Of a stretch of 64,000 nucleotides of DNA, positions 36,401 through 46,670 are shown in pieces (position 1 is the first letter of the stretch; each line of letters opens with the position of its first letter). The position numbers were made by a program, and so were the translations under genes. The notes under the pieces are model-generated. The model was not told where the DNA came from and made no database searches. It was given only the letters and a program-made list of their open reading frames with translations. This DNA comes from Hygrophila difformis. Its lineage: Eukaryota > Streptophyta > Magnoliopsida > Lamiales > Acanthaceae. The stretch is taken from the NCBI GenBank assembly GCA_030278955.1, contig JAOANR010000014.1:807063-871062 (forward strand). Direction: 5' to 3'.

Positions 36401-37965
36401 CACGAATCTTGCCACCAACATTATATATGGAATTGGCTCGGTTAGGTATTGAATTGGTACATAAAGATACACCTGCTCAACAGATTCATGCCATGACAAT
36501 ACAACCGACTATATTCGACGAGATTCGAAATGGACAACCCGGTGATGTCAAATTAGAAAGGATTAAGACAAAAATAGCTCAAGGTGGAGCTATAGGGTTC
36601 CAAATCCACGAAGATGGCACTATCCGATTTAAGGGTCGATGGTGTATACCAAAGGCCTGCGAGGATCTTAAAAGGCGCATATTAGAAGAAGGACACGAAA
36701 CTCCATATTCTGTGCATCCTGGTGGGGATAAGTTATACAAGGACTTAAGTAAAGTCTTTTGGTGGCCACGAATGAAGCGAGAGGTAGCGGAATTTGTGGA
36801 AAAGTGTCCGACGTGCCAAAAGGTCAAACCTGACCGAAGAAAACCTCTTGGGTTAGTAAAACCATTAGAAATTCCAGAATGGAAATGGGATAACATTTCT
36901 ATGGACTTTGTGTCAGGATTGCCAAAAACACCAAAAGGCAATGATAAGATTTGGGTAATCGTTGATCGATTAACTAAAACAGCCATATTCATACCGATGA
37001 AAGAAACATGGAGTATGGATCAGTTGGCAAGATCTTATATTGAGAATGTAGTCCGAAGGCATGGAATTCCCCAAGATATCGTCTCAGATAGAGATAGTCG
37101 ATTTGTCTCTACATTCTGGACGAAACTCCAACAGGCTTTCGGAACAAAAATAAAAATGAGCACAGCATTTCATCCAACAACCGATGGTCAAACTGAAAGG
37201 ACGATCCAGACACTTGAAGACATGTTGAGAGCCTGTGTTTTGGATTTCAAGGGTAGTTGGGAAAAGTACCTACCACTTATAGAATTTAGCTATAATAATA
37301 GCTATCATGCTAGTATTGGCATGGCCCCATTTGAGGCACTATATGGTAGGAAATGCCGGAGTCCACTCTGTTGGACTAAAAGCGAAAATCCGATTCCTGT
37401 TGGGCCACAATTAATCGAGGAAACGATAGGAATAGTGGAGCAAATTCGACTAAAGATGAAAGCCGCTCAAGATCGACAGAAGACGTATGCCGATCAAAAG
37501 AGGCGTGATGGTGAATACGAAGTCGGCGATAAAGTTTTGCTCAAAGTATCGCCCATGAAGGGCGTAATGCGGTTCGGAAAACGAGGTAAGCTAAGTCCCC
37601 GTTATATTGGACCCTTTGACATTATCGCCCGAGTTGGTACCTTGGCATACCGATTGGACTTACCAGAGGAGTTGTCTCGAGTCCATAACGTATTCCATGT
37701 GTCGCAACTTAAGAAATATCAGCATGATTCAAAAAGGATAGTGCAACCAGACCTTATCGAACTCGACAAAGACCTTACTTATGAGGAAAGACCGGTCAGG
37801 ATCTTGGATACTAAAGAACGAGCCACAAGGCGCAAAGTCATTCGCATGGTCAAAGTACAATGGTCAAACCATGATGAGAATGATGCCACGTGGGAAACTG
37901 AGGCCGAAATGCAGGGCAAGTATCCAGAGTTGTTCCTTCAACATGATACAGCTATGGGGACATAG
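33463..37965 (+). CDS. Gypsy gag-pol polyprotein with chromodomain
   Basis: A single frame of 1500 codons. In order: gag/capsid (about 40-240, with [20 protein letters not shown]); a CCHC zinc knuckle [14 protein letters not shown] at about 279-292; aspartic protease with [11 protein letters not shown] (about 380); reverse transcriptase with YRGLNQVT and the catalytic FIDDILVYS (about 713); RNase H with [10 protein letters not shown] (about 862) and TDHKSLKYI; integrase with its HHCC region (ending CPTCQK) and DDE residues in [15 protein letters not shown] and [16 protein letters not shown]; and a C-terminal chromodomain-like end, [16 protein letters not shown]. Such domains steer chromovirus integration toward particular chromatin. 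No stop or frameshift is present. Gag and pol are fused in one frame, as is usual in this clade. Confidence 0.97.
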   Translation: MADDDNRQQRIEQLLITLGAVVQQQAEKGESQGETQGDFIEAVNKFQPPRYAGQEDPAKLEGWIESFEKLLEAVECPDERKVGVATFFLTGIANTWWRSQENRQVTWEEFQKILREQFYPLSLKNAKYGEFISLQQGNRSVQQYYAKFTELLRFAPDLVATEQTKAQKFELGLNKNIRKAFGGKQFTSLQKVYNRAMTVEMVEGHEHKGENSKSAPHDKGKRKIEESKDNHPNQRRNFPRNNWNSTVFRINRNGEPIPAPCRRCYKKHTMQQCPQDDECYRCGLKGHKAVDCRIRLDPSRIRADLRKEDYCPQGPRIGGNNQGQRPPFPNNQRTAGGNPQNPGGPNQGRLNVVNQADMPGAGDVIEGTFEINGYKVRILFDSGATCSFISRSKLPELGLDNPQEITLRISLPNGTIVSCSKRHEKVPIRICDVEFLANLVEFELQDFDIILGMDWLTRYQANINCSQQKITIYGDNRKRVSFYAEPKKPTTKIVSRVQLATLMRKGNPLYICYLMNLQAEEIDINNIPVVREYPDVFPDDIQGMPPEREIEFTIDLIPGTEPVSKAPYRMAPTEMNELREQLEDLLEKGYIRPSTSPWGAPVLFVRKKDGGLRLCIDYRGLNQVTIKNKYPLPRIDDLFDQLKGAKVFSKIDLRSGYHQLRIAKEDIPKTAFRTRYGHYEFTVMSFGLTNAPAVFMSLMNNVFRELLDKCVVVFIDDILVYSIDKERHEQHLHQVLQTLRNHKLYAKLSKCDFWLDKVAFLGHIVSAEGISVDPAKVSAVKDWPVPTSQTEIRSFLGLAGYYRRFVKDFSKIARPLTQNLKKGSKVIWTPECEIAFQTLKEMLTTAPILTLPTEDGDFEVYSDASKFGLGCVLMQQGKVIAYASRQLKPHEENYPTHDLELAAVVFALKIWRHYLYGRRCNIYTDHKSLKYIYTQKELNMRQRRWLELMKDYDLGITYHEGKANKVADALSRKTRPLDNTRILPPTLYMELARLGIELVHKDTPAQQIHAMTIQPTIFDEIRNGQPGDVKLERIKTKIAQGGAIGFQIHEDGTIRFKGRWCIPKACEDLKRRILEEGHETPYSVHPGGDKLYKDLSKVFWWPRMKREVAEFVEKCPTCQKVKPDRRKPLGLVKPLEIPEWKWDNISMDFVSGLPKTPKGNDKIWVIVDRLTKTAIFIPMKETWSMDQLARSYIENVVRRHGIPQDIVSDRDSRFVSTFWTKLQQAFGTKIKMSTAFHPTTDGQTERTIQTLEDMLRACVLDFKGSWEKYLPLIEFSYNNSYHASIGMAPFEALYGRKCRSPLCWTKSENPIPVGPQLIEETIGIVEQIRLKMKAAQDRQKTYADQKRRDGEYEVGDKVLLKVSPMKGVMRFGKRGKLSPRYIGPFDIIARVGTLAYRLDLPEELSRVHNVFHVSQLKKYQHDSKRIVQPDLIELDKDLTYEERPVRILDTKERATRRKVIRMVKVQWSNHDENDATWETEAEMQGKYPELFLQHDTAMGT

Positions 37966-38102
37966 CTGTGAAATCAAGTGGGAGAGAATGTTACAGCCCA
38001 AGTCAAGCACGGTTAGAAAACTTTTGTTATGCAATACCTTGCCTTACTTTTCCTTAGTAATTATGTGACTTAAAATGAACTTCGAGGACGAAGTTTGTTT
38101 CT

Positions 38103-38115
38103 AAGGAGGATAGAT
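38103..38115 (+). other. Gypsy polypurine tract
   Basis: AAGGAGGATAGAT immediately before the 3' LTR; expected primer for plus-strand synthesis. 'gacttaaaatgaacttcgag' just upstream is the non-coding end of the internal region. Confidence 0.75.
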
Positions 38116-39903
38116 TGTAATACCCGCTAAATTTAAATATAGTATAAAAAAAATAATTAATTGTCTGCTATAAATTAAAATTTAATAGGAAGTGGGTTTT
38201 AATTAAAAGAATGTTGTAAACAATGAACTATTTTTCCAAGTTTAAAAGTAGATGATAGGGAATATTTTCTAGTATGGAAAAGTTTAAATGTTTGGAAGAG
38301 TAATATTTTAGAAAAAAAAAATAAGATTTGATTTAAAGATATAGATGGGTAAAAATAATTACTAACAATAAGGATTCTAATATTTTGAAATAAATTTAGT
38401 TAGAATTAAGATATGACATAAAGACTTTGATAACCAATTGGTTAGTCAAGTGGGCTCATAACTTAAAGGTTGTGTGTTCAAACCCTACTTGTTTTGAAAC
38501 TTTTATCAAAGAGCCAAATAAATGAATAAGTAAAATAAAAAAAAAAAATTTGAAAAGACAAAAGAAGGATAGGGTGGCATGCATGTGGAGGGGCTATATG
38601 CATAAATTAAAAAAAAAAAAAAAAAAGAAAAAAAAAAGTTCACATGATGCATGGTTAGTAGCTACCCGTGAACATAGGAAATAAAAGAGAATAAAATATA
38701 TAAAAGATTAAAAAAAAAACTAATAAAAAAATGAATGCACTAACCTTCTCCCACCTATAAATACTTGTTCATTGGTAAGCCAGAAGCACAAACAAAAAAA
38801 AAGAAAATCAGATTGTTAGATAGATCAATAGTGTGAGATGGAGAGAGCCTGCGAGAGATAGAGAGAAGTTGAGATAGTGGAAGAAAATCGTTGAGCAGTA
38901 GATAGGCAAGTGGTGGAGTAGTTGCAGTTCCAGATTTCAGTAAGACTATCATTAGGGAGATTGTAAGTAAATTTATATTCTGCGGGCGTTGTCCCAAAAT
39001 TTAATTTTTGCATGTTTAATTCCTTATTGCTTTAATTAATTTAGAATTATTCATGCAAATGATTTATGCAGAGGAAATGCCCTAGTATGAGTTTAATTAT
39101 TTTTGGGCTAAGCCATGCATGTGAAAAATTTTATTTCCAGTGTATGGCATGTAAATTATTGAGATGATATTATTATACGGGATATACTCCAATTGGGGTT
39201 ATCTTCGTAAGAGCATTATAAAAAGAATTGTGTTAGGCCAAGGGTCTCACAATCAGTTCTAGTTGCAAGGGAGGGCCGCCCTTGTATACTCATAGTCTTG
39301 ATTACGGTCACTATGAAAGCATGTTAGGTCCTATGGGATACCCCGGGTGTAGACGTCATAGTCGAGCAACATGACACAAAGAATCAGAATTTTTAACGGT
39401 TTGACATGTCATTTACTGCTTGAGTCTTTATATTTAATTTTGTCCCATGAGTACAAATTTATTTACTCAGCCGGTGTGCTGATAAATTATATGTGCACTC
39501 TTTTCAGGATTTGACATATGTGGAGATGACTAAATGCATGGGCACGGGCATGGGTATCAAACCTTTTGTGTAAAATAAATAAATATATATATACATATAT
39601 ATACATATATATCATATTATTAGTTTTCATTTATATTTTAATGTTATGTCAAGTTACTTTTGGGGGCGACGAGCCTTAGTCGTCATATTTTGCGAACTCT
39701 AATATATTATATTTTGTAAATAATAAAGTTATTGTTTTAAGCATGTGTTAGCAATTTAATTTAATTAGCCTTAGCGCCAATTAATTAAGTTAGCCAAGGT
39801 TAGACCTAAGCGAGCTTAATTAAGGGGCGTGGCGGTAACAACCCCGGATTCCTAGTTGAGGCTTCCGCCGCGGAACTAAGAGTAGGAAAACGGGGGTGTT
39901 ACA
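38116..39903 (+). repeat. Gypsy 3' LTR
   Basis: 1788 bp, nearly identical to the 5' LTR. Visible differences are an A for G at about 39379 (acacAaag), a C for A at about 39479 (gtgtgCtga), and length changes in A-runs and the TA tract. It ends TGTTACA and is followed by the AAGAC duplication. Confidence 0.95.
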
Positions 39904-39908
39904 AAGAC
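39904..39908. repeat. 5-bp target duplication of the Gypsy element, right
   Basis: AAGAC, matching 30647-30651. Confidence 0.95.
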
Positions 39909-41807
39909 ATTGTGGGATAAGCTTGAAAAACTTTATGCTTCAAAGACAGGGAATAATAAGTTATTCTTGCTGAAACAATTAATACAATTGAGGTATAAGG
40001 AAGATGTTCCTATCGCTGACTATGTGAATGAGTTCCAGGGGTTGTTGGATCAATTGTCAAATATTGGAGTGAAATTCGATGATGAGATTTTTGGATTATG
40101 GTTGCTAAATACTTTGCCTGATAAGTGAGAGACATTCCAGGTGTCACACACTAATTCTGCTCCCGATGGTGCAATGACTCTTGATTATGTCAAAAGTGGA
40201 ATCATGAATGAAGAGATGAGGAGAAAAACTCAAGGTTCATCATCTTCACAGAATGAGTTGTTCGTTGCAGAGAATAGGGGGAGACAGAAAACCAGAAATG
40301 TTGATAAGGACAGACAAAGGAGCAAATCCAAATCTCGATGCAAGAACGTGGAGTGTCACTACTGTCACAAAAGGGTCATATCCAAAAATATTGCTTCAAG
40401 TGGAAGAATGATAACAGGAATGCAGGTGCAGAAAAGTCTGAGGATACCAGTCATGTTGCCACGACTACAAAAGACGATCTCGTTGTTGTCTTTGATGAAA
40501 ATGCAGTGAATACAATTTCCTCTGATGTTAGTTGGTTTGCTGATACAGGTGCTGCAATCCATGTCACATCAAGAAGGGATTTCTTTTCTACTTACAATGT
40601 TGGTAAGTATGGTTCATTAAGGATGGGAAATAATAGTATATCTGAAGTTGTGGGCAGAGGTGATATTTGTTTGAAGATAGCAAATGGATCTACATTACGA
40701 TTGAAGGATGTCTGACATGCACCGGATATTCGTATGAATCTGATTTCTGTTGGGAGACTTGATAAAGATTGTTATGGAAATAATTTTTGTGATGGTATGT
40801 GGAAACTGAATAAAGGATCTCTTGTGGTTGCTAAAGGTAAGATACTGAGATCAAACTTATATTCGTTGCAAACTTCAGTTTCCAGTGATGCTGCGAACCT
40901 GGTGGAGAAGCAAAATTCCCCTGAATTATGGCACAGGAGGTTGAGTCATATAAGTGCTAAAGGCCTCGAAACTTTGGTGAGAAAAAATGCTATTTCTGGA
41001 TTGAATAATGCAAATTTGGAGAAATGTCCACATTGTTTTGTAGAAAAGCAACACCGAGTTTCATTCAAAACTCATCAACCTCGACGAATGCAGAATTTAC
41101 TGGACTTGGTGCATTCAGATGTCTTCGGTCTGTTGAAGGTACACTCATTTAGTGGTGCATCTTATTTTGTGACATTTATTGATGATCATTCCAGGAAGCT
41201 ATGGGTCTATGTATTGAGATCAAAGGATCAAGTACTTGATAAGTTCAAGGATTTCCATGCTTTAGTCGAAAGACAAATTGGAAGAAAGTTGAAGTGCATC
41301 CGTACTGATAACGGGGGAGAGTATCGTGGACCATTTGAGGATTATTGCAGAAAACACGGGATTCAACATCAAAAGACGCCTCCTAAGACACCTCAGTTGA
41401 ATGGGTTAGCTGAGAGAATGAATCGAACGTTATTGGAAATAGTTCGATGTCTTCTGGCAGAGTCAAAACTTCCTAAGACCTTTTGGGGTGAAGCTTTATT
41501 GACAGCTACACACGTGATAAATTTAACTCCCACAGTTGCTCTCAATGGAGATGTTCCAGATGCAGTTTTTAAAGGTAAAAGTTCATCATATGATCATTTA
41601 AGAGTCTTTGATTGCAAAGCCTATGTTCATGTTCCAAAAGATGAGAGATCAAAGATTAATGTGAAAAGCAAGCCATGCATCTTTTTGGGCTATGGTCAAG
41701 ATGAGTTTGGCTATAGATTGTATGATCCAGCTACAAAGAAGCTCGTAAGGAGTCGTGATGTTGTGTTTATGGAAAATCAGACAATTGAAGATTTGAATAA
41801 ATCTAAT
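39909..41807 (+). pseudogene. Copia gag-protease-integrase remainder, disrupted
   Basis: Continuation of the Copia frame: gag (LWDKLEKLYASKTGN), a zinc knuckle C-x2-C-x3(4)-H-x4-C around 40340-40395, the protease-like WFADTGAAIHVTS (about 40540), the GAG-pre-integrase (LWHRRLSHISAKGL) and an integrase core with HSDVFG, RTDNGGEY and NGLAERMNRT. Lesions: TGA at 40126-40128 in place of the expected Trp, one base missing in the zinc knuckle at about 40371, and TGA at 40713-40715, most simply a CGA arginine codon turned to stop. The frame from 40734 to 41825 is open, but reverse transcriptase and all that follows are absent. The last residues (SHFVL) are translated flanking DNA. Confidence 0.92.
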
Positions 41808-41852
41808 TCTCATTTTGTGCTATGAATTTCAAATTTTACTTAATACCAAGTA
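41808..41852. repeat. Copy of the Copia left flank
   Basis: 'cattttgtgctat' joined to 'gaatttcaaattttacttaa' and 'taccaagtac' repeats 29667-29718 except for an 8-bp loss (tgtttgat). It sits exactly where the Copia element is cut off. Confidence 0.85.
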
Positions 41853-42345
41853 CTCCCTCCGTCCCGCGAATTGCGGCTCGTTTCTTTTGGGCACGGTAAT
41901 TTATGTGGTGGGGTGTGGTGAGGTTTAGTGGTTAAAGTGATGTGGGTATTTGTGTTTAAAATTTTAATGAATTTTAACTTTCTTTATTGTTTAACTTTGA
42001 CAAAATATTATTGTAATGATTTAATTAGAGAAAAATATTCAAGTGTGGTCTTGTTAGAATCGTCTAGACGTCTAGATTTATAATATATATTTTATATAAT
42101 TTTTATTTGTACCAATTTCAAAATATGAAGAATTAAAGAAATGCAAGGGACTTTGTGTAGAAAAATAAAAGTGTATTGGGAGTTGTGCAGAATAGTTAAA
42201 GTGATTACTTTTAATGTGATTTAGAAACCATTAAGATTCTAATAAATATTTATATTAGTTAAATTTATCTAAAAACGGAAAGTGGTCACAATTCGTGGGA
42301 CAGCCCAAAGATGAATACGAGCCACAATTCGTGGGACGGAGGGAG
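41853..42345. mobile_element. Stowaway-like MITE (long form)
   Basis: The ends CTCCCTCCGTCCCGCGAATT and AATTCGTGGGACGGAGGGAG are inverted repeats of about 20 bp, flanked by TA. Near each end the terminal motif is repeated ('aattgcggctcg' / 'gtcacaattcgtgggacag'). About 493 bp; resembles the copy at 20028-20508. Confidence 0.88.
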
Positions 42346-42470
42346 TACTTCATACTCCTTGATGTGATTGATATAGTGATAGTGAGTTTGAATGTAATTA
42401 TTATTGTGCACTATCAATCCAGCTTATTTAGATGAGAAAGTATTTCATTGGCCAAAAGTAGTGCAATATA

Positions 42471-42883
42471 CTCCTCCGTCCCACTCCAATTGTCTTGTTA
42501 CTGTTGGACACGAGAATTAAGGTAGAGTTGGTTTGTGAGTATATGGTGGGGTCCACATAGTTGTTGGAGGGGAAAATTATTTCTATTTATAGAAAGAAGA
42601 CATTTGTAATGGGACATCCAAAAATAGTAAGTATGACATTTAAATGACACGTTTTGACTTTTGTTACTGTTCATTAAGTAACTTTGACTCAACTTTTTAA
42701 TACAATTATATAAGATAAAATATAGTCAAGTGAGATCTTATTGGATTCGTCTAATCGCATAGATTTAGAATATCACATTTTCATAATTTTTACTGGTATG
42801 GAATTTGAGTTATTACGGATTAAAAACATGTATTGAATTGCGTGAAATGTGAGTCCGTGATATTTATTTACGAACGGAGGAAG
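42471..42883. mobile_element. Stowaway-like MITE, possibly composite
   Basis: The ends CTCCTCCGTCCCACTCCAA and TTTACGAACGGAGGAAG have flanking TA. The left third carries an unusual unit (ggtagagttggtttgtgagt) not seen in the other copies; the right part carries the family core 'cgtctaatcgcatagatttagaatat'. Confidence 0.7.
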
Positions 42884-43661
42884 TATATGGCAACTGATTC
42901 CCTCTTTTAAGGGGCGTATTATTAATTATTAATATTATACAGTTTGGTCCTAAACATATATTGCCCCAGACTACCCAGCATCTTCGGAAGGCACTTCAAA
43001 TGATTGTCTAGATCTTTCCTTGTTGAGAGTTTCTAATTAATGATTAGCTTTTGGTCGTCTCTTCTATCCAAAAAAAAAAAAAAAAAAAAACTATAATTTT
43101 TTTTATCTTTCTTAGAAATGAGACATTTGTATTTTGTAATGATGAAACAACCTCAATGAGTAGGCGAGACGTTATTTTTTGTAAACAAGAGTTTTCTTCG
43201 AGGCCTAAAAGTGATGTGCGGGTGAGTTTTAATAGGTAGACATCTTCCAAAACAATAGAGTGTGTTGGTATTAGAAATTTTAAAACTAGAGATGACTAAA
43301 TTTTAAAGTTCAACTTTTTGCTCAAGTATCAATATTTGGTATATCAAAATTTTATAAATAAGTTTTAATATTTCAAAAGATAATTCTAAATTTCAAACGA
43401 AAAAAAAAAAAATCAAATGCCCAACACTAAGCTCTACTAAAAATGATCAAACATTGCCTATAACATTTTTACCCTTAATTAATTACAGTAATTAAGTAAT
43501 CAATTTGAATCGAAATGCGTTGATTAGGGTCAAAGGAAAAATTAAACATCTTAGTAATATTTTAAATAATTGAACTAACTAATACCAAAATTAGAATATT
43601 GGTGATTAAAGGCATTTTTTTTTTATTATAGGTTGGTTTGATGGTTTTTCATAAAGATATA
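42884..43661. other. Intergenic, AT-rich
   Basis: A-run at 43070-43090 and scattered AT-rich DNA; no coding exon recognised. Confidence 0.4.
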
Positions 43662-43919
43662 CTCCCTCCGCCTTTGAAAAATTGTAACCTTTGGAAATTG
43701 AGTACTGTTCACACATGCACTTTGACTTAAAGTTTTATCATAGTTATACAAGTTAAAATATAGTCAAGCGGGATCTTGTTAGATCCGTCTCGTCAAGTAG
43801 TTTTTAAATATCTAGCTTTTAAAATTTTTACTTGTACCGAACTTGAATTATTAATGATTTAAAATGTGCATTGGACTGCGTGCACTGTGATTCCGTTTCA
43901 ATTTTTAAAAACGGAGGAG
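43662..43919. mobile_element. Stowaway-like MITE (short form)
   Basis: The ends CTCCCTCCGCCTTTGAAAAA and TTTTTAAAAACGGAGGAG are inverted repeats with TA on both sides. The interior 'gggatcttgttagatccgtct' corresponds to the family core. About 258 bp. Confidence 0.82.
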
Positions 43920-44410
43920 TATATTTCATTTATAGTATAATAGAAGTACTACATTTTTAAAAGGTTACATATACTATGTTTCTTCCTTACAGTTTAATAA
44001 TCATGAATACTTAGCTTATAGTATGAAAATTAAATAAAAACTGACATTAAAAAACTATATACAAACACCATAAATTAATTGACAGAATTAGAGGAAATGG
44101 TTATGACTGAATAAATTAAAAAATTAACAAACACAGGTTTGAGTGATAAATGTGTTGAATTCGAATCTTTTATGTATACAAAATTTTTGTTCAAACAAGA
44201 TTAGTCTTGCGCTAATGTACCTGAGATACCCGATATACATTAAAAAAATTTTAAAAAAAAATAATGAAATTACTAATAAGTCAATACATTAAAAAGTAGT
44301 AATAAAAATCAAATAGAAACACTTAATAAAAATCGGATGGCGCATACTTTAAAAAAGAGAAAGAAGGAATATAGAAAATGATTGGCATGTCCAAATGCTA
44401 ATTATCATAA
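43920..44410. other. Intergenic, AT-rich
   Basis: Mostly A/T-rich; 44125-44175 has a faint tRNA-like look ('ggtttgagtgataaatgtg...gaattcgaatc') but too weak to call a SINE. Confidence 0.35.
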
Positions 44411-44713
44411 TTATAATTTGCCACCGCAGCAGAGGAAGAAGAAACAAAGCTTGGAGATGACAAGTATGGCTTCCAACACTGAAATAATCCTGAAAAGGAA
44501 CCTATCCACCAACCAATGCTGAAGGCTAAGGTTGAACCTCGGCCGCTTCCACCGGAATCCCGCCGACGCGGAGGTTCGAGATCTCCAACGCCTCCGCCGA
44601 CTGCCGCTGCCGCTGCCGCTGGCTCCGTCATCGTCTTGGGGGGCGCTGCTCCGCCAATTCTTGTTTAGCCGCTTAAAGAGGAACGCAAAACTTGCTGACG
44701 GCTTCTTAGACAT
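44411..44713 (-). CDS. Small basic protein with C-terminal membrane segment (100 aa), unrecognised
   Basis: A single-exon frame of 100 codons from ATG 44713. Residues 1-30 are basic (MSKKPSASFAFLFKRLNKNW). Residues 31-60 are Ser/Gly/Arg-rich (SGSGSGSRRRRWRSR). Residues 60-85 contain Trp/Phe-rich text (FNLSLQHWLVDRFLFRI). The end is a hydrophobic segment (SVLEAILVISKLCFFFLCC) suited to a single membrane span, closing with CGGKL. The GC-rich codon use contrasts with the AT-rich surroundings, as in a real gene. I do not recognise the family and give no function. Upstream (44720-44960) looks like promoter/leader. Confidence 0.5.
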   Translation of the reverse strand: MSKKPSASFAFLFKRLNKNWRSSAPQDDDGASGSGSGSRRRRWRSRTSASAGFRWKRPRFNLSLQHWLVDRFLFRIISVLEAILVISKLCFFFLCCGGKL

Positions 44714-45986
44714 GGAAAACTAATTGAGAAATCTGAGATTTGCACTTTTCAGAATATGTGTGTATGTGTATGTTATATGTAATTTGGCTGGTATAATAAT
44801 AAGAATTTCAATCTCTGGCTGGAATATTGTAGAAATACCGTACGTAATGGGTTTTGTTTTGTGTATGGAAGGAATGGGCATTGCGTTGTGAGACGAGACG
44901 ACTATAGATAGTCTATAAAGGGGTTTGGGTACTGTACAGTTGTCTTTATTGAAAGTTTCCACTTTCAGAGTTCAGCTGACTTTCTTCTTAGGTAGGAATC
45001 TGGAATAGGATTACCATCACCAGGATTTGAAAAGCCGGAAATGTTGACGACGACGACGACGGAGATGGATGTCATGTCATGTGGACCGTTGGATGGGTTG
45101 TGGTGTAGCAACACCGAGATGCAAAAACCCGTCTTTATCTGGATTCTGGAAGGTTTGGAAGCGCGTTTGTTTTATACTCTGTCCTAGTCCTAGTAGGAGG
45201 AGTAGTGTATTTTTACAACTTTTAAAGTACAAAAAGTAGTCTAGCTGGGTTTGTTGTTCGAAATGAATTGAATTACTAATACTACTACGTATGGATGGAA
45301 GAGTCAAGAAACCGAGTTACACTACACGTTTAATTTATTTTAATTATACCAGCCCCCAGTAGGAGCATACATACATTAATTACATTAGATTTTTCAACGT
45401 TTGAGTTTGACCACATATGATATCACTGCGTGCAGCTCTCCATCCATCTATGAAAAACAAAAACTTAGGAGGAGCTCATTATTATTCACCTGATCGCCTC
45501 CTCCTCACATACTGCACAGCTAGAAGACTACTAGTCTAGAATACGTATAATTTAATTGGCAGCCACTTGGCCTCGGCCTGCTTTGCCGCCTTGGCGTTGC
45601 TGCTGCTTTCATTAATAACCCCGCCATCATCTATATACATACTACTATGATCTTCCTATGATATGATGATATGCATAATATATGTGCATATATGGCTGGC
45701 TTGGCTTCTATGAATGAATTCTCTCTATTGTTCCCTTTCAGTTGTTGTCTCCAATCTCTAATTTGACCGTACGTGACCAGCAGTGTCGTCACTCAAATTG
45801 GAGCTTGGACTGTTGGAGAACACAACACTGACTCAACAGGCTGGGGCTGGGGCTGGGGCTGGGGCTGGGTGTTTATTTATTTTGTTGGGCCAAAAAATTA
45901 TTATTCCGCCATTAGCCGGCCCATTTCCCAGTCCACCACACCCTTTTCCCTTTCTTTCATCAGTTGAGTTGAGTTTAGTTTATTGA
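44714..45986. other. Intergenic between small gene and MULE
   Basis: No exon recognised. A run of five CTGGGG units at 45841-45870 is a hexanucleotide repeat with G-quadruplex potential on the plus strand. Short (GAC)n at about 45045-45060. Confidence 0.55.
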
Positions 45987-46670
45987 GGGGGGCTCTTACA
46001 CAAAGGGACCCCTCTCAAACTTTTCTTAAGGTCAAAGACCCCATTTGTATAACATTACACATAGGGACCCATCATTACAAAACCTACTAACAAACTAAAC
46101 TAATTTACTTAAGCTAATCTAATTTTTTTTGGAAAATACTTAAATGCCCTTTGTGGAAAATACCAAATTACCCCCAATTCAAATAAAAAAAGCCCTAAAC
46201 GGGAGAATGGGAGAACGTTCAATCCCGATCAATCTCCCCTCTTCCCGCGACTCTGTACACGGCGGACGGACGCAGTTCTCCGGACGGTGGCGTGCGGCGG
46301 AGGACGGCGGCGAACAGTGAACGAATGCAGCAGGTGGACGACAAAGCTTAGGTGGAAGTAAGTGCCCATATGCAATTCTTTTCGTTTATTTAAATGAGTG
46401 TGGAAATCGCGAAAGAAGAAATTTTTTCAAAAGTCTACGGTTAAAATGTTGAGCATTGTATTGCGGTAAAGAGTGTTATATGTGCTAAGGATCTTATGAA
46501 ATGGTTTGGGACATAATGGGATATATTGGATGTTAAAAAAAATTCTTCGGTTCATCGTAAGATGAAATATTTGAAAGATGGTGTTTGCATGGGTTTTGTG
46601 ATAGTGTAGGTCAATGTTGCAGTGGTTATTGAATGGTAATATTATTTTGATTGCATTTGTAGAGAAGAGA

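Larger units (their letters stand above)
30652..39903 (+). mobile_element. Complete Gypsy (chromovirus, Tekay/Del-like) LTR retrotransposon
   Basis: It is 9252 bp long with two nearly identical LTRs, an initiator-tRNA-Met primer-binding site, a polypurine tract, an uninterrupted 1500-codon gag-pol frame and an AAGAC target duplication. A chromodomain-like tail at the C-terminus puts it among the chromoviruses; the gag and chromodomain text resembles Tekay/Del elements. It inserted into the gag of the older Copia element. An extra 183-codon ORF precedes gag. All parts needed for movement appear present. Confidence 0.96.
29719..41807 (+). mobile_element. Copia (Tork-like) LTR retrotransposon, 3'-truncated, split by a Gypsy insertion
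   Basis: The 5' LTR is 29719-30373 (TGTTGGG...CCCAACA), followed by a primer-binding site TGGTATCAGAG (30377-30387) complementary to initiator tRNA-Met. The coding part starts at about 30411 (gag), is interrupted at 30651 by the Gypsy element, resumes at 39909 and ends inside the region after the integrase at about 41807. Reverse transcriptase, RNase H and the 3' LTR are missing. The element is therefore a dead fragment. The internal order (gag, CCHC, protease, integrase) is that of Ty1/Copia. Confidence 0.93.

Noticed and set aside
33757..36992. Long minus-strand frames opposite gag-pol
   Set aside because: Shadows of the gag-pol codons; no recognisable domain.
44125..44260. Possible SINE in AT-rich DNA
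   Set aside because: Box A/B resemblance too weak and no A-tail or target duplication.
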